A stretch of DNA of 64,000 nucleotides. Source: Thioalkalivibrio nitratireducens DSM 14787. Lineage in GTDB: Bacteria; Pseudomonadota; Gammaproteobacteria; Ectothiorhodospirales; Ectothiorhodospiraceae. Positions 28,583 to 38,114 of the stretch are shown piece by piece (position 1 is the first letter of the stretch; every line of letters starts with the position of its first letter). The stretch covers positions 3,472,001-3,536,000 of the forward strand of contig NC_019902.2 of assembly GCF_000321415.2 (NCBI RefSeq). The letters are read 5' to 3'. The position numbers and the translations under genes are program-made. Under the pieces are notes generated by a model. It saw only the letters and a list, made by a program, of their open reading frames with translations. It was not told where the DNA came from and did no database searches.

Positions 28583-29467
28583 TCATGGCAGCCTGCGCGG
28601 CTCGGATCGAACCAGGCGACGCTCCACAGGGCGTTCGCGCGGCCCCCGTGCTGCTGGCGAAAACGCCGTGTCGAGGAAAACCTTCAGCCCCTCGACATAG
28701 GCCGTCCGGCTACGCAGGAACGCGTCGTTGTGTCCGCCACGCAGTTCCAGCAGGTCGGCACCGGTTGCATCCGCGATCGCACGGCCGTGCGCGAATGGCA
28801 CGATCTCGTCGTCGCGGCTGTGCACCACCAGCAGCGGCGCCGTGATCTCCCGCGCCGGGCGGAGCACGTCGTACTCGTGGCGGAGCAGCAGGCGCACCGG
28901 CAGCCAGGGATAGACCTCGGCGCCCAGGTCAGCGGCGCTGGTGAACGGCGACTCCAGGATCACTGCACCGGGCGGTTCCCGGGCGGCCAGCTCGGCCCCC
29001 ACCGCCGCGCCCAGCGAGCGGCCGAATATCACGATTTCCGACGCGGGCACACCGCGCTCCTCGCGCAGGTAACGCCAGGCTGCATTCGCGTCGAGCCGGG
29101 TTCCAGCCTCGCTCGGCCGACCCTCGCTGCGTCCGTAGCCGCGGTAGCTGAGAATGAGCACCGACAGCCCCAGGTCATGAAAGATGCGCAGCGAATCGAT
29201 TCGGTGCGACAGGTTCCCACCGTTGCCGTGGAAGAACAGCAGGGTGGTGCGTGCCTCCGGCGCCGGCACGAACCAGCCGTGCAGGCGCACTCCGTCCTCC
29301 GCGCTCAGCGCCACGTCCTCGTACGCCAGGCCGTGGCGCTCGGGCGTGGTCGCGAGCGCTGCGACCGGAAAATAGATCAGGCGCTCCTGCGTCACGTACA
29401 GGAACGCGACGAACACCCCGTAGGCGACCGCGCCCATCAGTGCCAGGCTCAGCAGGGATCGGTCCAT
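28583..29467 (-). CDS. Alpha/beta hydrolase of the YfhR/ABHD13 type
   Basis: The 294-residue protein has one N-terminal membrane anchor (residues about 5-25). The hydrolase domain shows the oxyanion HGNGGNLSHR, the nucleophile GRSLGAA, the aspartate in SRDDEIVP and the histidine in RGGHNDAF. The active-site face is probably periplasmic if the anchor is uncleaved. It converges with the cardiolipin synthase gene, 31 bp apart. The substrate is unknown. Confidence 0.85.
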   Translation of the reverse strand: MDRSLLSLALMGAVAYGVFVAFLYVTQERLIYFPVAALATTPERHGLAYEDVALSAEDGVRLHGWFVPAPEARTTLLFFHGNGGNLSHRIDSLRIFHDLGLSVLILSYRGYGRSEGRPSEAGTRLDANAAWRYLREERGVPASEIVIFGRSLGAAVGAELAAREPPGAVILESPFTSAADLGAEVYPWLPVRLLLRHEYDVLRPAREITAPLLVVHSRDDEIVPFAHGRAIADATGADLLELRGGHNDAFLRSRTAYVEGLKVFLDTAFSPAARGPRERPVERRLVRSEPRRLP

Positions 29468-29611
29468 CGCTCACCTCCTCCGGGGTTCCGGTGACGGTCG
29501 GCGGCCCTCCCGTCCCGGACATCACGCCGTCGCCCCGCGCACAGACGCGATGCGGGGCCGGGGAGGTTGCGGCTGCCGGCGGCCCCGGCGCATCCGCACC
29601 GGGGCATGCCG

Positions 29612-32600
29612 TCAGGCCTCCTGCGCCTTGATCAGTTCGACCCGCGAGCGCACGTACAGGTAGTACAGCACCGGGATGATCACCAGCGTCAGCAGCGTGG
29701 ACACCAGGATGCCGAAGATCAGCGAAATTGCGAGCCCGCTGAAGATCGGGTCGTCGATGATGAAGCCCGCACCAACCATTGCGGCCAGCCCGGTCAGCAC
29801 GATCGGCTTGGCCCGCACCGCGCCGGCATTCACTACCGCGTCGATCACCGCAACGCCGCGCCGGATCTCCTCGTTGACGAAATCGACCAGCAGGATCGAG
29901 TTGCGCACGATGATCCCCGCCAGCGCGATCATCCCGATCATCGACGTCGCGGTGAACTTCGCGTCCATGAAGAACGCGTCCATGAACGCGTGCCCCGGCA
30001 TCACCCCGATCACGGTGAGGGGGATCGGCGCCATGATGATCAGCGGCACCATGTACGACCGGAACTGGGCCACCACGAGCAGGTAGATCAGGAGCAGACC
30101 CACCGAGTAGGCGATGCCCATATCGCGGAAGGTCTCGTAGGTCACCTGCCATTCGCCGTCCCACTTCAGACTGAAGCGGTAGGGGTTGTCCGGCTGGTCG
30201 ATGAACAGCTGGGTCAATGGCTCGCCGAAAGCCATCGGCATGTCGCGCAGCTGGAAGAACAGGTCGAACATTCCGTACAGCGGGCTGTCTACTCCCCCGG
30301 CCTGATCCCCGACCACGTAGACCACCGGCAGCAGGTTCTTGTGGTGGATCGCATGCTCGCGCGTGGTGTCGACGACTTCGACGACCTCGGAGATCGGCAC
30401 CAGCGCGCCGTTCTGCGCGCGCACGTGCAGCCCGAGAACCGTCTCGAGGTCGGCCATGTCGGCCTCCTCGAACTGCAGGCGCACCGGCACCGCGTATTTC
30501 ACGTTGGTTCCGTAGAGGAAGGTCACGTCCTCGCCCGCCAGCGCGGTCTGCACCGCGGACACCACCGACTGCTGTGAGACACCCAGCCGTGCCGCGCGCT
30601 CGCGGTCGACACGCAGGATCCGCTTGGGACCGGGATGCTCGACCGAGTCGTCGATGTCGGTGATGTTCCGGGTGTTCTTGAAGACCTCGCGAACCTGGTG
30701 CGCAATCTCGATCTGGCCGTCGTAATCGGGGCCGTAGATCTCGGCAACGATCGGCGACAGCACCGGCGGGCCCGGCGGCACCTCGACCACTTTCACGCGG
30801 CCACCGTGGTATTCGGCGATCGCGTTGATCTCCGGGCGCACCGACAGCGCAATGTCGTGGCTCTTGCGGTCGCGTTTCTTGGCGTCGGTCAGGTTGACCT
30901 GGATGTCGCCGAGGTGGGCGCCCTCGCGCAGGTAGTACTGCCGCACCAGACCGTTGAAGTTAATCGGAGCAGCGGTGCCGGCATAGACCTGCACGTCGCG
31001 GACCTCGGGAACGGCGCGCAGGTAGTCTCCCATCTCGCTCAGCACCTGCTTGGTGTGTTCGAGGCTGGTCCCCTCCGGCATGTCGAGTACCACCTGGAAC
31101 TCGGACTTGTCGTCGAAGGGCAGCATCTTCAGCACCACTACCTGGAAGTAAACCAGCGACACCGAGCCCAGGATCAGCACCACGGTACCGCCGAGCATCA
31201 CCATCCGGGACAGCACCGCCTTGCGCGTCTCGCCGAGGAACGGGCGCAGGATCACGTCGAACAGCCTCGCCAGCTTCTTCGAGGCTTGCTCGTCGCTGTG
31301 CTCGCTGTGGCCGGCCTCGATCGCACGTTCGTGCAGTTCGGCCTGGCGCCGCAGCACCTTGTAGGTAAGCCAGGGTGTGACCACATAGGCCACCGCCAGG
31401 GAGATGATCATCCCCATGCTGGCGTTGATCGGGATCGGGCTCATGTACGGGCCCATCAGGCCGGTGACGAAGGCCATCGGCAGCAGTGCCGCGATCACGG
31501 TAAAGGTCGCGAGGATGGTCGGCCCCCCGACCTCGTCCACCGCGACCGGGATCGCCTCGAGGAACTTCTTCTTGCCCATGCTCATGTGCCGGTGGATGTT
31601 CTCCACCACCACGATCGCGTCATCGACCAGGATCCCGATCGAGAAGATCAGCGCGAACAGCGAAACCCGGTTCAGCGTGAAGCCCCAAGCCCAGGATGCG
31701 AACAGGGTGATCGCGAGCGTGATCACCACCGCGGTGCCGACGATGAAGGCCTCGCGCCAGCCGAGCGCGATCCAGACCAGCACCACCACCGAGGCCGTCG
31801 CGAAGATCAGCTTCTGGATCAGGGTTTTCGCCTTCTGATCCGCGGTCGCGCCGTAGTTGCGGGTGATCGTGGTCTCGATGCCGTCCGGGATGTAAGTGCC
31901 ACGCAACTGCTCGAGGCGGTCGACCAGCGAATTGGCGATGTCCACCGCGTTGGTGCCCGGCTGCTTGGCGATCGCGACCGTGACTGCCGGGTGCATATGG
32001 CCGAGATGCGCCTCCCGGTCGGCTGCCGCACCGTCGGCGTAGCTCACGTGCTGCGTCGCGTAGCCGGGGCCCTGCACGACCGCGGCGACGTCGTCCAGGT
32101 AGACCGGCCGCCCGTCGTGCATTCCCACCACGAGGCCGGCGAAGTCCTCAGCGCGCGTGATGAAGTCGCCGGCCTGGACCAGGACTTCCTGGTTGTCCTG
32201 GAACAGCGCGCCGGCATCGCGACTGAAGTTGCTCGCCTGCAGGGCGTTGCGCAGTTCCTCGACCGACAGGCTGTAACCGGCGAGCGCCTCCGGGCGGAAA
32301 CGCACGTGGACGACGTGATCCGGGCCGCCCACGGTGTAGATATCGCGGGTTCCGGGAACCCGCTTCAGTTCCGACTCGATCGCATGCGCGACCGCGGCGA
32401 GGTCATGGCCGCCACGGGTTTCGTCCTCGGTCCACAGGGTTACGGTGACGATCGGCACGTCGTCGATGCCCATCGGCTTGATCAGGGGTTCTCCGACGCC
32501 GAGGTTCTGCGGCAGCCAGTCCTGGTTCGAGAACACCTGCGTGTACAGCCGCACGAGCGCATCGGTCCGGTCCTCGCCCACCTTGAACTGCACCGTGATC

Positions 32601-32899
32601 TTGGCCATGTTCGGCTGCGAGGTGGAGAAGATGTCGTCGATCCCCTCGATCTCGGACAGCACCTGCTCGGCCGGGGTCGCGACCAGCTGTGCCACCTCCT
32701 CGGCGGTCGCGCCGGGGAACGGAATGAACACGTCGGCGATGGTGACGTTGATCTGCGGCTCTTCCTCGCGGGGGGTGATCATCACCGCAAACAGCCCCAG
32801 CATCAGGCCGACCAGCGCCAGCAGCGGCGTGATCTGCGTCGTCAGAAATTTCCGGGCGATGCGCCCGGAGATCCCCATCGGCTTGTCCTCCGCACTCAT
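29612..32899 (-). CDS. RND efflux permease (AcrB/HAE1-like)
   Basis: The 1095-residue inner-membrane proton antiporter has twelve predicted membrane helices. The first is at about 20-40, and two periplasmic loops are large. The helix-4 signature (SIGILVDDAIVVVENIHRH) contains the proton-relay aspartates. The C-terminal half repeats the pattern (MIGMIALAGIIVRNSILLVDFV). The substrate cannot be read from the sequence. Its start overlaps the stop of the adaptor gene by four bases. No outer-membrane channel gene is nearby, so a TolC-like partner must come from elsewhere. Confidence 0.93.
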   Translation of the reverse strand: MSAEDKPMGISGRIARKFLTTQITPLLALVGLMLGLFAVMITPREEEPQINVTIADVFIPFPGATAEEVAQLVATPAEQVLSEIEGIDDIFSTSQPNMAKITVQFKVGEDRTDALVRLYTQVFSNQDWLPQNLGVGEPLIKPMGIDDVPIVTVTLWTEDETRGGHDLAAVAHAIESELKRVPGTRDIYTVGGPDHVVHVRFRPEALAGYSLSVEELRNALQASNFSRDAGALFQDNQEVLVQAGDFITRAEDFAGLVVGMHDGRPVYLDDVAAVVQGPGYATQHVSYADGAAADREAHLGHMHPAVTVAIAKQPGTNAVDIANSLVDRLEQLRGTYIPDGIETTITRNYGATADQKAKTLIQKLIFATASVVVLVWIALGWREAFIVGTAVVITLAITLFASWAWGFTLNRVSLFALIFSIGILVDDAIVVVENIHRHMSMGKKKFLEAIPVAVDEVGGPTILATFTVIAALLPMAFVTGLMGPYMSPIPINASMGMIISLAVAYVVTPWLTYKVLRRQAELHERAIEAGHSEHSDEQASKKLARLFDVILRPFLGETRKAVLSRMVMLGGTVVLILGSVSLVYFQVVVLKMLPFDDKSEFQVVLDMPEGTSLEHTKQVLSEMGDYLRAVPEVRDVQVYAGTAAPINFNGLVRQYYLREGAHLGDIQVNLTDAKKRDRKSHDIALSVRPEINAIAEYHGGRVKVVEVPPGPPVLSPIVAEIYGPDYDGQIEIAHQVREVFKNTRNITDIDDSVEHPGPKRILRVDRERAARLGVSQQSVVSAVQTALAGEDVTFLYGTNVKYAVPVRLQFEEADMADLETVLGLHVRAQNGALVPISEVVEVVDTTREHAIHHKNLLPVVYVVGDQAGGVDSPLYGMFDLFFQLRDMPMAFGEPLTQLFIDQPDNPYRFSLKWDGEWQVTYETFRDMGIAYSVGLLLIYLLVVAQFRSYMVPLIIMAPIPLTVIGVMPGHAFMDAFFMDAKFTATSMIGMIALAGIIVRNSILLVDFVNEEIRRGVAVIDAVVNAGAVRAKPIVLTGLAAMVGAGFIIDDPIFSGLAISLIFGILVSTLLTLVIIPVLYYLYVRSRVELIKAQEA

Positions 32900-33954
32900 C
32901 GGGACACCTGCTGTGCTTCCTTCAGGTAGATGCTGGCATGGACCGGATCCAGCGCGATGCGCTCACCCTCGCGCAGTCCGGCCAGCACCTCGAAGCCCTC
33001 CGGTAGCTCGCGCCCGACGCGGATCTGCCGAAACCCGACGCGCCCTTCGGGGTCGACCGTATAGACGGCCACGACCTCGCTGCGGAACACCACGGCCTCG
33101 GACGGCACCACCAGTCGCCGGTCCTCGCCCAGCTTGACCGCGGCCTTTACGAACATCCCCGGGAACAGGCCCAGATCCCGCTCGGTCTCCGGCAGGTTCA
33201 GCCGCACTCGGAAGGTGTTGGTCGACGGATCCGCGTACGGAAAGATCGTCAGGCTTTCGACCTCGATGCGCTCCCCGGTATCCAGCACCACGTGCGCCTC
33301 GCGGTAGCGGCGCAGATCCTGGATCAGCCGCTGCGGCACGTTGATTTCGACGCGCAGTTGATCAAGGCTGATCCCGGTGACCAGCGGTGTTCCCGGGCTC
33401 ACGGACTCGCCGACCTCCACGTGGCGCTCGGTAAGGATTCCGGCGAACGGCGCGACCACCTGCGTATACCCCAACTGCTCACGCGCCTCGGCCAGCGACG
33501 CCTGGGCGGATTCGACGCGGGCGCGCGCGGAATCCCTCGCCGCCCGTGCACGATCGAATTCGGTTTGTGACACCAGCCCATCCGCAAAGATGGTTTCGAT
33601 GCGCTCGAACTCGGAACGCGCCTCCTGGAACCGCGTACGGGCCTCGCTCAGGCTGCCTTCCGCGGCACGCACCCGCGCCTGCTGTTCGCTGTCGCTGAGG
33701 CGCAGCACCAGGGCATCCTGCTCGACGAAGTCATCGACGTCGTAGTGGACCTCGAGCACCCGGCCCGATGTCTGGGCGGAGATGGTCGAACGGCGCACCG
33801 CCTCGACCCGGCCATCAACGATCCGCTCCTGCATCAGCGTCTGGCGTTCGACCGTGGCCGTCAGGAACGGCAGGTCCGCCGCTCCCGCCAGCACGGGCAT
33901 GACCAGCAGCAGCGCGAGCCCCGCCGCGCTCCGTTTCATCGATTCAAGCGTCAT
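32896..33954 (-). CDS. RND periplasmic adaptor (membrane fusion protein)
   Basis: The 352-residue protein has a signal peptide (MKRSAAGLALLLVMPVLAGA). It also has a split barrel-sandwich/lipoyl domain (QTSGRVLEVHYDVDDFV; YTQVVAPFAGILTERHVEVG), a helical hairpin (about 95-165) and beta-barrel and membrane-proximal domains. It bridges the permease to an outer-membrane channel. The ATG at 33954 follows ggggaa. The second ATG at 33939 would also leave a full signal peptide. The operon is preceded by an AT-rich palindrome at 34000-34021, likely its operator. Confidence 0.92.
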   Translation of the reverse strand: MTLESMKRSAAGLALLLVMPVLAGAADLPFLTATVERQTLMQERIVDGRVEAVRRSTISAQTSGRVLEVHYDVDDFVEQDALVLRLSDSEQQARVRAAEGSLSEARTRFQEARSEFERIETIFADGLVSQTEFDRARAARDSARARVESAQASLAEAREQLGYTQVVAPFAGILTERHVEVGESVSPGTPLVTGISLDQLRVEINVPQRLIQDLRRYREAHVVLDTGERIEVESLTIFPYADPSTNTFRVRLNLPETERDLGLFPGMFVKAAVKLGEDRRLVVPSEAVVFRSEVVAVYTVDPEGRVGFRQIRVGRELPEGFEVLAGLREGERIALDPVHASIYLKEAQQVSR

Positions 33955-33999
33955 GGCATTCCCCAGTTCGTTTGATGCGGACCCGGTCCCGGATCCCTA

Positions 34000-34021
34000 T
34001 ATATTAGAATTGGCTAATATA
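34000..34021. promoter_or_regulatory. AT-rich palindromic operator, TATATTAG-N6-CTAATATA
   Basis: A perfect 8-bp inverted repeat with spacer aattgg stands out in GC-rich DNA between the divergent RND adaptor gene and the tautomerase gene. It holds -10-like hexamers on both strands, so a bound repressor could block either promoter. Its core TTAG-N6-CTAA recurs upstream of soxA. AT-rich ATTAG/CTAAT dyads of this size are typical of ArsR/SmtB-family repressors; assignment to that family is inference. Confidence 0.7.
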
Positions 34022-34159
34022 AAGCCCAGCGGCCTGATCTGCAGCCTCAACCCCAGCGCCTGTAGTGTAGTGCAGATCCCGCAGCGACGCGGCTCCCCCG
34101 CCGGTCTGCCAAGCTGCTACCATTGCCCGGCGAACCCCGACCCAGCCCCGGACCTGCCC

Positions 34160-34501
34160 ATGCCCCTGCTCAGCGTAGAGACCAACGTCCCGCTGCCGGC
34201 CGATCCCTCGCCGCTTACCGCCGACCTCTCGACCGCGGTGGCCCAGTGGCTCGGAAAACCCGAAGGCTACGTGATGGTACGGCTGGCCCACAACGCGGCG
34301 ATGCGCTTCGCGGGCACAACCGATCCGCTCGCGTATTGCGAACTGAAGAGTATCGGCCTGCCCGAGGCGCGAACATGGGAACTGTCCGAGGCCCTGTGCA
34401 GCCGGTTGCAGGAACGGATCGGCGTGGCCCCGAACCGTATCTACATCGAATTCAGCGATGCCCCCCGCCAGTTCTGGGGCTGGAACAGCTCCACCTTCTG
34501 A
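34160..34501 (+). CDS. MIF/phenylpyruvate tautomerase-family protein
   Basis: The 113-residue protein has the processed-start proline (MPLLSVETNV) that is the catalytic base in the tautomerase superfamily. It also has MIF-like segments (YVMVRLAHNAAMRFAGTTDP, IYIEFSDAPRQFWGWNSSTF). MIF-like proteins form trimers; the bacterial substrate is uncertain. The ATG at 34160 is chosen because Pro1 must follow it. A weak -10 (taccat at 34118) precedes it. Confidence 0.88.
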   Translation: MPLLSVETNVPLPADPSPLTADLSTAVAQWLGKPEGYVMVRLAHNAAMRFAGTTDPLAYCELKSIGLPEARTWELSEALCSRLQERIGVAPNRIYIEFSDAPRQFWGWNSSTF

Positions 34502-34555
34502 ATCCGCTTCCTGAATGCGCTTCTGCCCTGTCACCACGATCCCGACGGAATCCCC

Positions 34556-36274
34556 ATGCGCGTCTCGCAGTTTCCCCTGAACACCCTGAAGGAGACCCCG
34601 GCCGAGGCCGAGGTCATCAGCCACCAGCTGCTGCTCCGGGCAGGTTATGTCCGCCGCCTTGCCTCCGGCCTGTATACCTGGCTGCCGCTCGGCCTACGCG
34701 TGCTGCGTCGGGTCGAGCACATCGTGCGCGAGGAGATGAACCGGGCCGGCGCTCTGGAGCTCCTGATGCCCGCGGTGCAGCCCGCAGAACTTTGGCAGGA
34801 GTCGGGGCGGTGGGACGAGTATGGCGCCGAGCTGTTGCGGCTGCGTGACCGCCATCAGCGCGAGTTCTGCTTCGGCCCAACGCACGAGGAGGTCATCACC
34901 GACCTGGTGCGCCGCGAGATCCGCAGCTACAAGCAACTGCCGGTGAATTACTACCAGATCCAGACCAAGTTCCGCGACGAGCGGCGGCCGCGCTTCGGTA
35001 TCATGCGCGCACGCGAATTCCTGATGAAGGATGCCTATTCGTTCCACCTCGATGCCGGGAGCCTGCAGGCCACCTACGATGCCATGCACGCGGCCTACAT
35101 ACGGATCTTCAACCGCTGCGGACTCGAGTTCCGGGCGGTCGAGGCCGATACCGGCTCGATCGGCGGCAGCGCATCGCACGAATTCCACGTGCTGGCCGAC
35201 TCCGGAGAGGACAGCATCGCCTTCTCCGAAGGTGGCTATGCGGCGAACGTGGAACTCGCCCCGACAACGCAGCCGTCACCCGCTCCGGCGCCCAGCCGGG
35301 AGCTGGAAAAGGTGGCGACCCCTGGCGTGCACAGCATCGAGGATCTGGTCGCATTCCTTGGCATCCCGGTCACGCAGACGGTGAAGACCCTGGTGCTGGA
35401 GGGCAGCGCTGAGGCCGATGCTCCGCTCGTGGCCGTGCTACTGCGCGGTGACCACGAACTGAACGCGGTCAAGGCCGAGAAGCACCCATGGATCGCGGCG
35501 CCGCTGCGCATGGCCGGCGACGCCGAGATCCGGGCAGCGATCGGGGCCGGCACCGGGTCACTGGGGCCGGTCGGGCTGCCGCTTCCGGTACTCGCCGACC
35601 ACGTGCTTGCCGGACTCGCCGACTTCGCCGCCGGCGCGAACGAGGACGGCTTCCACCTGACCGGGGTCAACTGGGGGCGCGACCTGCCGCTGCCGGCCAG
35701 CGCCGACCTGCGCAACATCACCGCCGGCGAACCGGCCCCGGACGGCTCCGGCCCGATCGGGATCCGCCGTGGCATCGAGGTCGGGCACATCTTTCAGTTG
35801 GGCGAAAAGTACAGCCGCGCCCTGAATGCCAGCGTGCTCGACGAGTCCGGGCGCGAGCGCGTCGTGACCATGGGCTGTTACGGCATCGGCGTCTCGCGGG
35901 TGGTCGCGGCCGCGATCGAGCAGAACCACGACGACCGCGGGATCTGCTGGCCGGCAGCCCTCGCGCCATTCGATATCGCACTGTGCCCGATCGGCGCGAA
36001 GAAATCCCAGCGCGTGCGCGATGCCGCGACCGCGCTGCACGACGAATTGCAAGCGGCCGGTTTCTCAGTGCTTCTGGACGACCGGGACATCCGCCCCGGG
36101 GTGATGTTCGCGGACATGGAACTGATCGGCCTGCCTCACCGGCTGGTGATCGGCGAACGCGCACTGGACGAAGGCGTGATCGAGTACCAGGGCAGGCAGA
36201 ATCCGGAGGCATCCAGGATCGAACGCGCGGGACTGCTGGACTTCCTGCGGGAGCGGCACGCCGAGTCCAGCTGA
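34556..36274 (+). CDS. proS: Prolyl-tRNA synthetase, bacterial type with editing domain
   Basis: The 572-residue class II synthetase has motif 1 ([22 protein letters not shown]), motif 2 ([23 protein letters not shown]), an inserted YbaK-like editing domain between them and motif 3 (about residues 230-410, [20 protein letters not shown]), motif 3 ([15 protein letters not shown]) and the C-terminal anticodon-binding domain. It lies 54 bp after the tautomerase gene. Confidence 0.97.
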   Translation: MRVSQFPLNTLKETPAEAEVISHQLLLRAGYVRRLASGLYTWLPLGLRVLRRVEHIVREEMNRAGALELLMPAVQPAELWQESGRWDEYGAELLRLRDRHQREFCFGPTHEEVITDLVRREIRSYKQLPVNYYQIQTKFRDERRPRFGIMRAREFLMKDAYSFHLDAGSLQATYDAMHAAYIRIFNRCGLEFRAVEADTGSIGGSASHEFHVLADSGEDSIAFSEGGYAANVELAPTTQPSPAPAPSRELEKVATPGVHSIEDLVAFLGIPVTQTVKTLVLEGSAEADAPLVAVLLRGDHELNAVKAEKHPWIAAPLRMAGDAEIRAAIGAGTGSLGPVGLPLPVLADHVLAGLADFAAGANEDGFHLTGVNWGRDLPLPASADLRNITAGEPAPDGSGPIGIRRGIEVGHIFQLGEKYSRALNASVLDESGRERVVTMGCYGIGVSRVVAAAIEQNHDDRGICWPAALAPFDIALCPIGAKKSQRVRDAATALHDELQAAGFSVLLDDRDIRPGVMFADMELIGLPHRLVIGERALDEGVIEYQGRQNPEASRIERAGLLDFLRERHAESS

Positions 36275-36296
36275 TCCTCGGCGTGCCGTGCACAGC

Positions 36297-36375
36297 ACCC
36301 CTCCCCAACCCCTCCCCAACCCCTCCCGCGTTCCCGGGGGAAGGGCATTCTCCCCTCTCCCGCTTGCGGGACAAA
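36297..36375. repeat. Dispersed GC-rich palindromic element, copy 2
   Basis: After the proS stop, ccctccccaac is repeated and runs into cctcccgcgttcccgggggaaggg (split here as two arms, cctcccgcg and cccgggggaaggg). The minus strand at 62101-62033 carries the same order of blocks: ccctccccaacccctccc, then cgt, then gggggaggggc, then ctctc. The element is therefore a shared family member and not local low complexity. It may end the proS transcript. Confidence 0.65.
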
Positions 36376-36461
36376 TTCGCCGGGAGCGGATTTCGAACAG
36401 CCGGAGGCTGGCCCGAAGGGCGCAGGGCACGATGCCGGGAGTAAAGGGCCGGGGGTGAGGG

Positions 36462-36755
36462 TCAGCGCACCCCGAACTCCCGGGGCAACGGGTCGGGCAC
36501 CGGGACCGGCTCGCAATCGACGGTACTGACCCGCGCCGCCGGGGGACCCTCGGCCAGCCAGGCGCGCAGGCGGGCCACCGCTGCGGGCGTACCGACTGCC
36601 AGCACCTCCACGCTCCCGTCGGAGCGATTGCGCGCGTATCCAACCAGCCCCAGTTCCACCGCGTGGCGCTGGGTCGAGGCACGGAAGAACACGCCCTGCA
36701 CCCGGCCGGTTACCCGACAACGCAGGGCCTCGGTACCATTGGCATGCGCATTCAT
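36462..36755 (-). CDS. acyP: Acylphosphatase
   Basis: The 97-residue enzyme hydrolyses carboxyl-phosphate bonds such as acetyl phosphate or carbamoyl phosphate. The phosphate-binding loop and catalytic arginine (GRVQGVFFR, residue about 24) and catalytic asparagine ([13 protein letters not shown]) are intact. The start is 21 bp from the divergent arsC start; both use the same palindromic ribosome site. Confidence 0.93.
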   Translation of the reverse strand: MNAHANGTEALRCRVTGRVQGVFFRASTQRHAVELGLVGYARNRSDGSVEVLAVGTPAAVARLRAWLAEGPPAARVSTVDCEPVPVPDPLPREFGVR

Positions 36756-36761
36756 GTTTTC

Positions 36762-36771
36762 CCTCCGGAGG
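36762..36771. promoter_or_regulatory. Palindromic Shine-Dalgarno cctccggagg shared by two divergent genes
   Basis: The 10-bp perfect palindrome gives GGAGG on both strands. It lies six bases from the acylphosphatase ATG (36755) and five from the arsC ATG (36777). With only 21 bp between the two start codons, neither promoter fits here. The promoters must lie within the opposing coding sequences. Confidence 0.85.
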
Positions 36772-36776
36772 CTTTG

Positions 36777-37130
36777 ATGACCGATTCCCCCCGTATTTAC
36801 CACAACCCGCGCTGCAGCAAGTCGCGCGCCACGCTCAGCCTGCTGCGGGAGCAGGGGATCGAGCCCGAGATCGTCGAGTACCTGAAGGCCCCGCCGGACC
36901 GCGAGACCCTTGCCGGCCTGATCAGGCGTCTGGGGATCCGGCCGCGGGACCTGCTGCGCACCGGCGAGGCGGAATACCGGGAACTCGGGCTCAAGGATCC
37001 GGCGCTGTCCGATGAACAGCTGATTCAGGCGATGGTCGAGCACCCGAAACTGATCGAGCGGCCGATCGTGGTCCACCGGGGGCAGGCCCGGATCGGCCGC
37101 CCCCCTGAGCGCGTGCTGGAGATCCTCTGA
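36777..37130 (+). CDS. arsC: Arsenate reductase ArsC, glutaredoxin-linked type
   Basis: The 117-residue ArsC/Spx-family enzyme has the catalytic cysteine in [10 protein letters not shown] (residue about 13). Three arginines that bind arsenate are present in LLRTGE, IERPIV and ARIGRPPE. It reduces arsenate to arsenite with glutathione and glutaredoxin. No arsB or arsR is adjacent, so it may serve general redox duty. Its stop overlaps the wrbA start (TGATG). Confidence 0.9.
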   Translation: MTDSPRIYHNPRCSKSRATLSLLREQGIEPEIVEYLKAPPDRETLAGLIRRLGIRPRDLLRTGEAEYRELGLKDPALSDEQLIQAMVEHPKLIERPIVVHRGQARIGRPPERVLEIL

Positions 37131-37732
37131 TGGCCGAGATTCTGGTGCTCTACTACAGCCGGTACGGCGCCACCGCCAGCCTCGCACGCGCAGTCGCCAC
37201 CGGGGTGGAAAGGTCGGGCGCTGCCGCACGCGTGCGGACGGTCCCGCCGGTGGCCTCCGGCATCGGTGAAGCGGCCCCCGCCGTCCCCAAACGGGGGCCA
37301 CCCTACGCCTCGCCTCGGGATCTCGAGGAAACCGATGGCCTGGTACTGGGCTCACCCACGCGCTTCGGCAATATGGCCGCACCGCTGAAACACTTTCTCG
37401 ACGGTACCAGCGGACTGTGGACAACCGGCGCACTCGTCGACCGGCCGTTCGGGGTGTTCACCAGCACCTCGACCATGCACGGCGGACAGGAAACCACGCT
37501 GCTGAGCATGGCGCTGCCGCTGATCCACCAGGGAATGGTCTGGGTCGGCGTACCGTACACCGTGCCCGAACTCGGCAGCACGACCGGCGGCGGCGGCCCG
37601 TACGGGGCGTCGCACGTTGCGGGCCCCGAAGGCGGGCGCGCGCTCACGCGTGACGAGCGTCGGATCGCGGAGGCACTGGGCCAGCGCGTCGGGCGACTGG
37701 CCGCGCGCCTCGCTGGCGAAAAGCGGCCGTGA
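37130..37732 (+). CDS. wrbA: NAD(P)H:quinone oxidoreductase WrbA
   Basis: The 200-residue flavodoxin-fold protein has the FMN phosphate loop [12 protein letters not shown], the [18 protein letters not shown] segment and [17 protein letters not shown]. It carries out two-electron quinone reduction, which avoids semiquinone radicals. It is coupled by overlap to arsC upstream and DUF2069 downstream. Confidence 0.94.
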   Translation: MAEILVLYYSRYGATASLARAVATGVERSGAAARVRTVPPVASGIGEAAPAVPKRGPPYASPRDLEETDGLVLGSPTRFGNMAAPLKHFLDGTSGLWTTGALVDRPFGVFTSTSTMHGGQETTLLSMALPLIHQGMVWVGVPYTVPELGSTTGGGGPYGASHVAGPEGGRALTRDERRIAEALGQRVGRLAARLAGEKRP

Positions 37733-38106
37733 GAACCGCCGGCCGCTGGCTCACACTGGCCGGATACTTCGGGCTGTTCTTCCTGATCCTGCTATGGACG
37801 ACGCTGATCGCACCACCCCAACACCTGCCCCGCGCGCTGGTGCTGCTGGTGCTGCTCCTGCCGCTGCTCGCACCGCTTCGGGGGCTGCTGCACGGCCGAC
37901 CGTACACGCACGCCTGGACCAGCCTGCTGTCCCTGTTCTACGTGGCTCTGGGCATCACGCTGGCCGCAATGCCGGAAGAGCGGGTCTACGGCCTGTCAAT
38001 GCTGGTATTCGGGTTGATGCTGTTCACCGGCTGCCTGCTGTATCTACGCCGGCGGCGCCCGCTGGCGCACGGGAACCGCCGGGGAACCGGTTCCGGCACC
38101 GGGTAA
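37729..38106 (+). CDS. DUF2069 membrane protein
   Basis: The 125-residue protein has four hydrophobic segments (residues about 8-28, 35-52, 62-82, 88-108) and an arginine-rich tail (LYLRRRRPLAHG). The start is GTG, overlapping the wrbA stop. DUF2069 genes commonly follow wrbA in gammaproteobacteria. The function is unknown. Confidence 0.88.
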   Translation: MRTAGRWLTLAGYFGLFFLILLWTTLIAPPQHLPRALVLLVLLLPLLAPLRGLLHGRPYTHAWTSLLSLFYVALGITLAAMPEERVYGLSMLVFGLMLFTGCLLYLRRRRPLAHGNRRGTGSGTG

Positions 38107-38114
38107 GCGGCAGT

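Noticed and set aside
30635-32929. Plus-strand open frame of about 764 codons opposite the RND permease
   Set aside because: High GC leaves stop codons rare in the antisense frame. The His/Asp/Arg-rich product resembles no protein.
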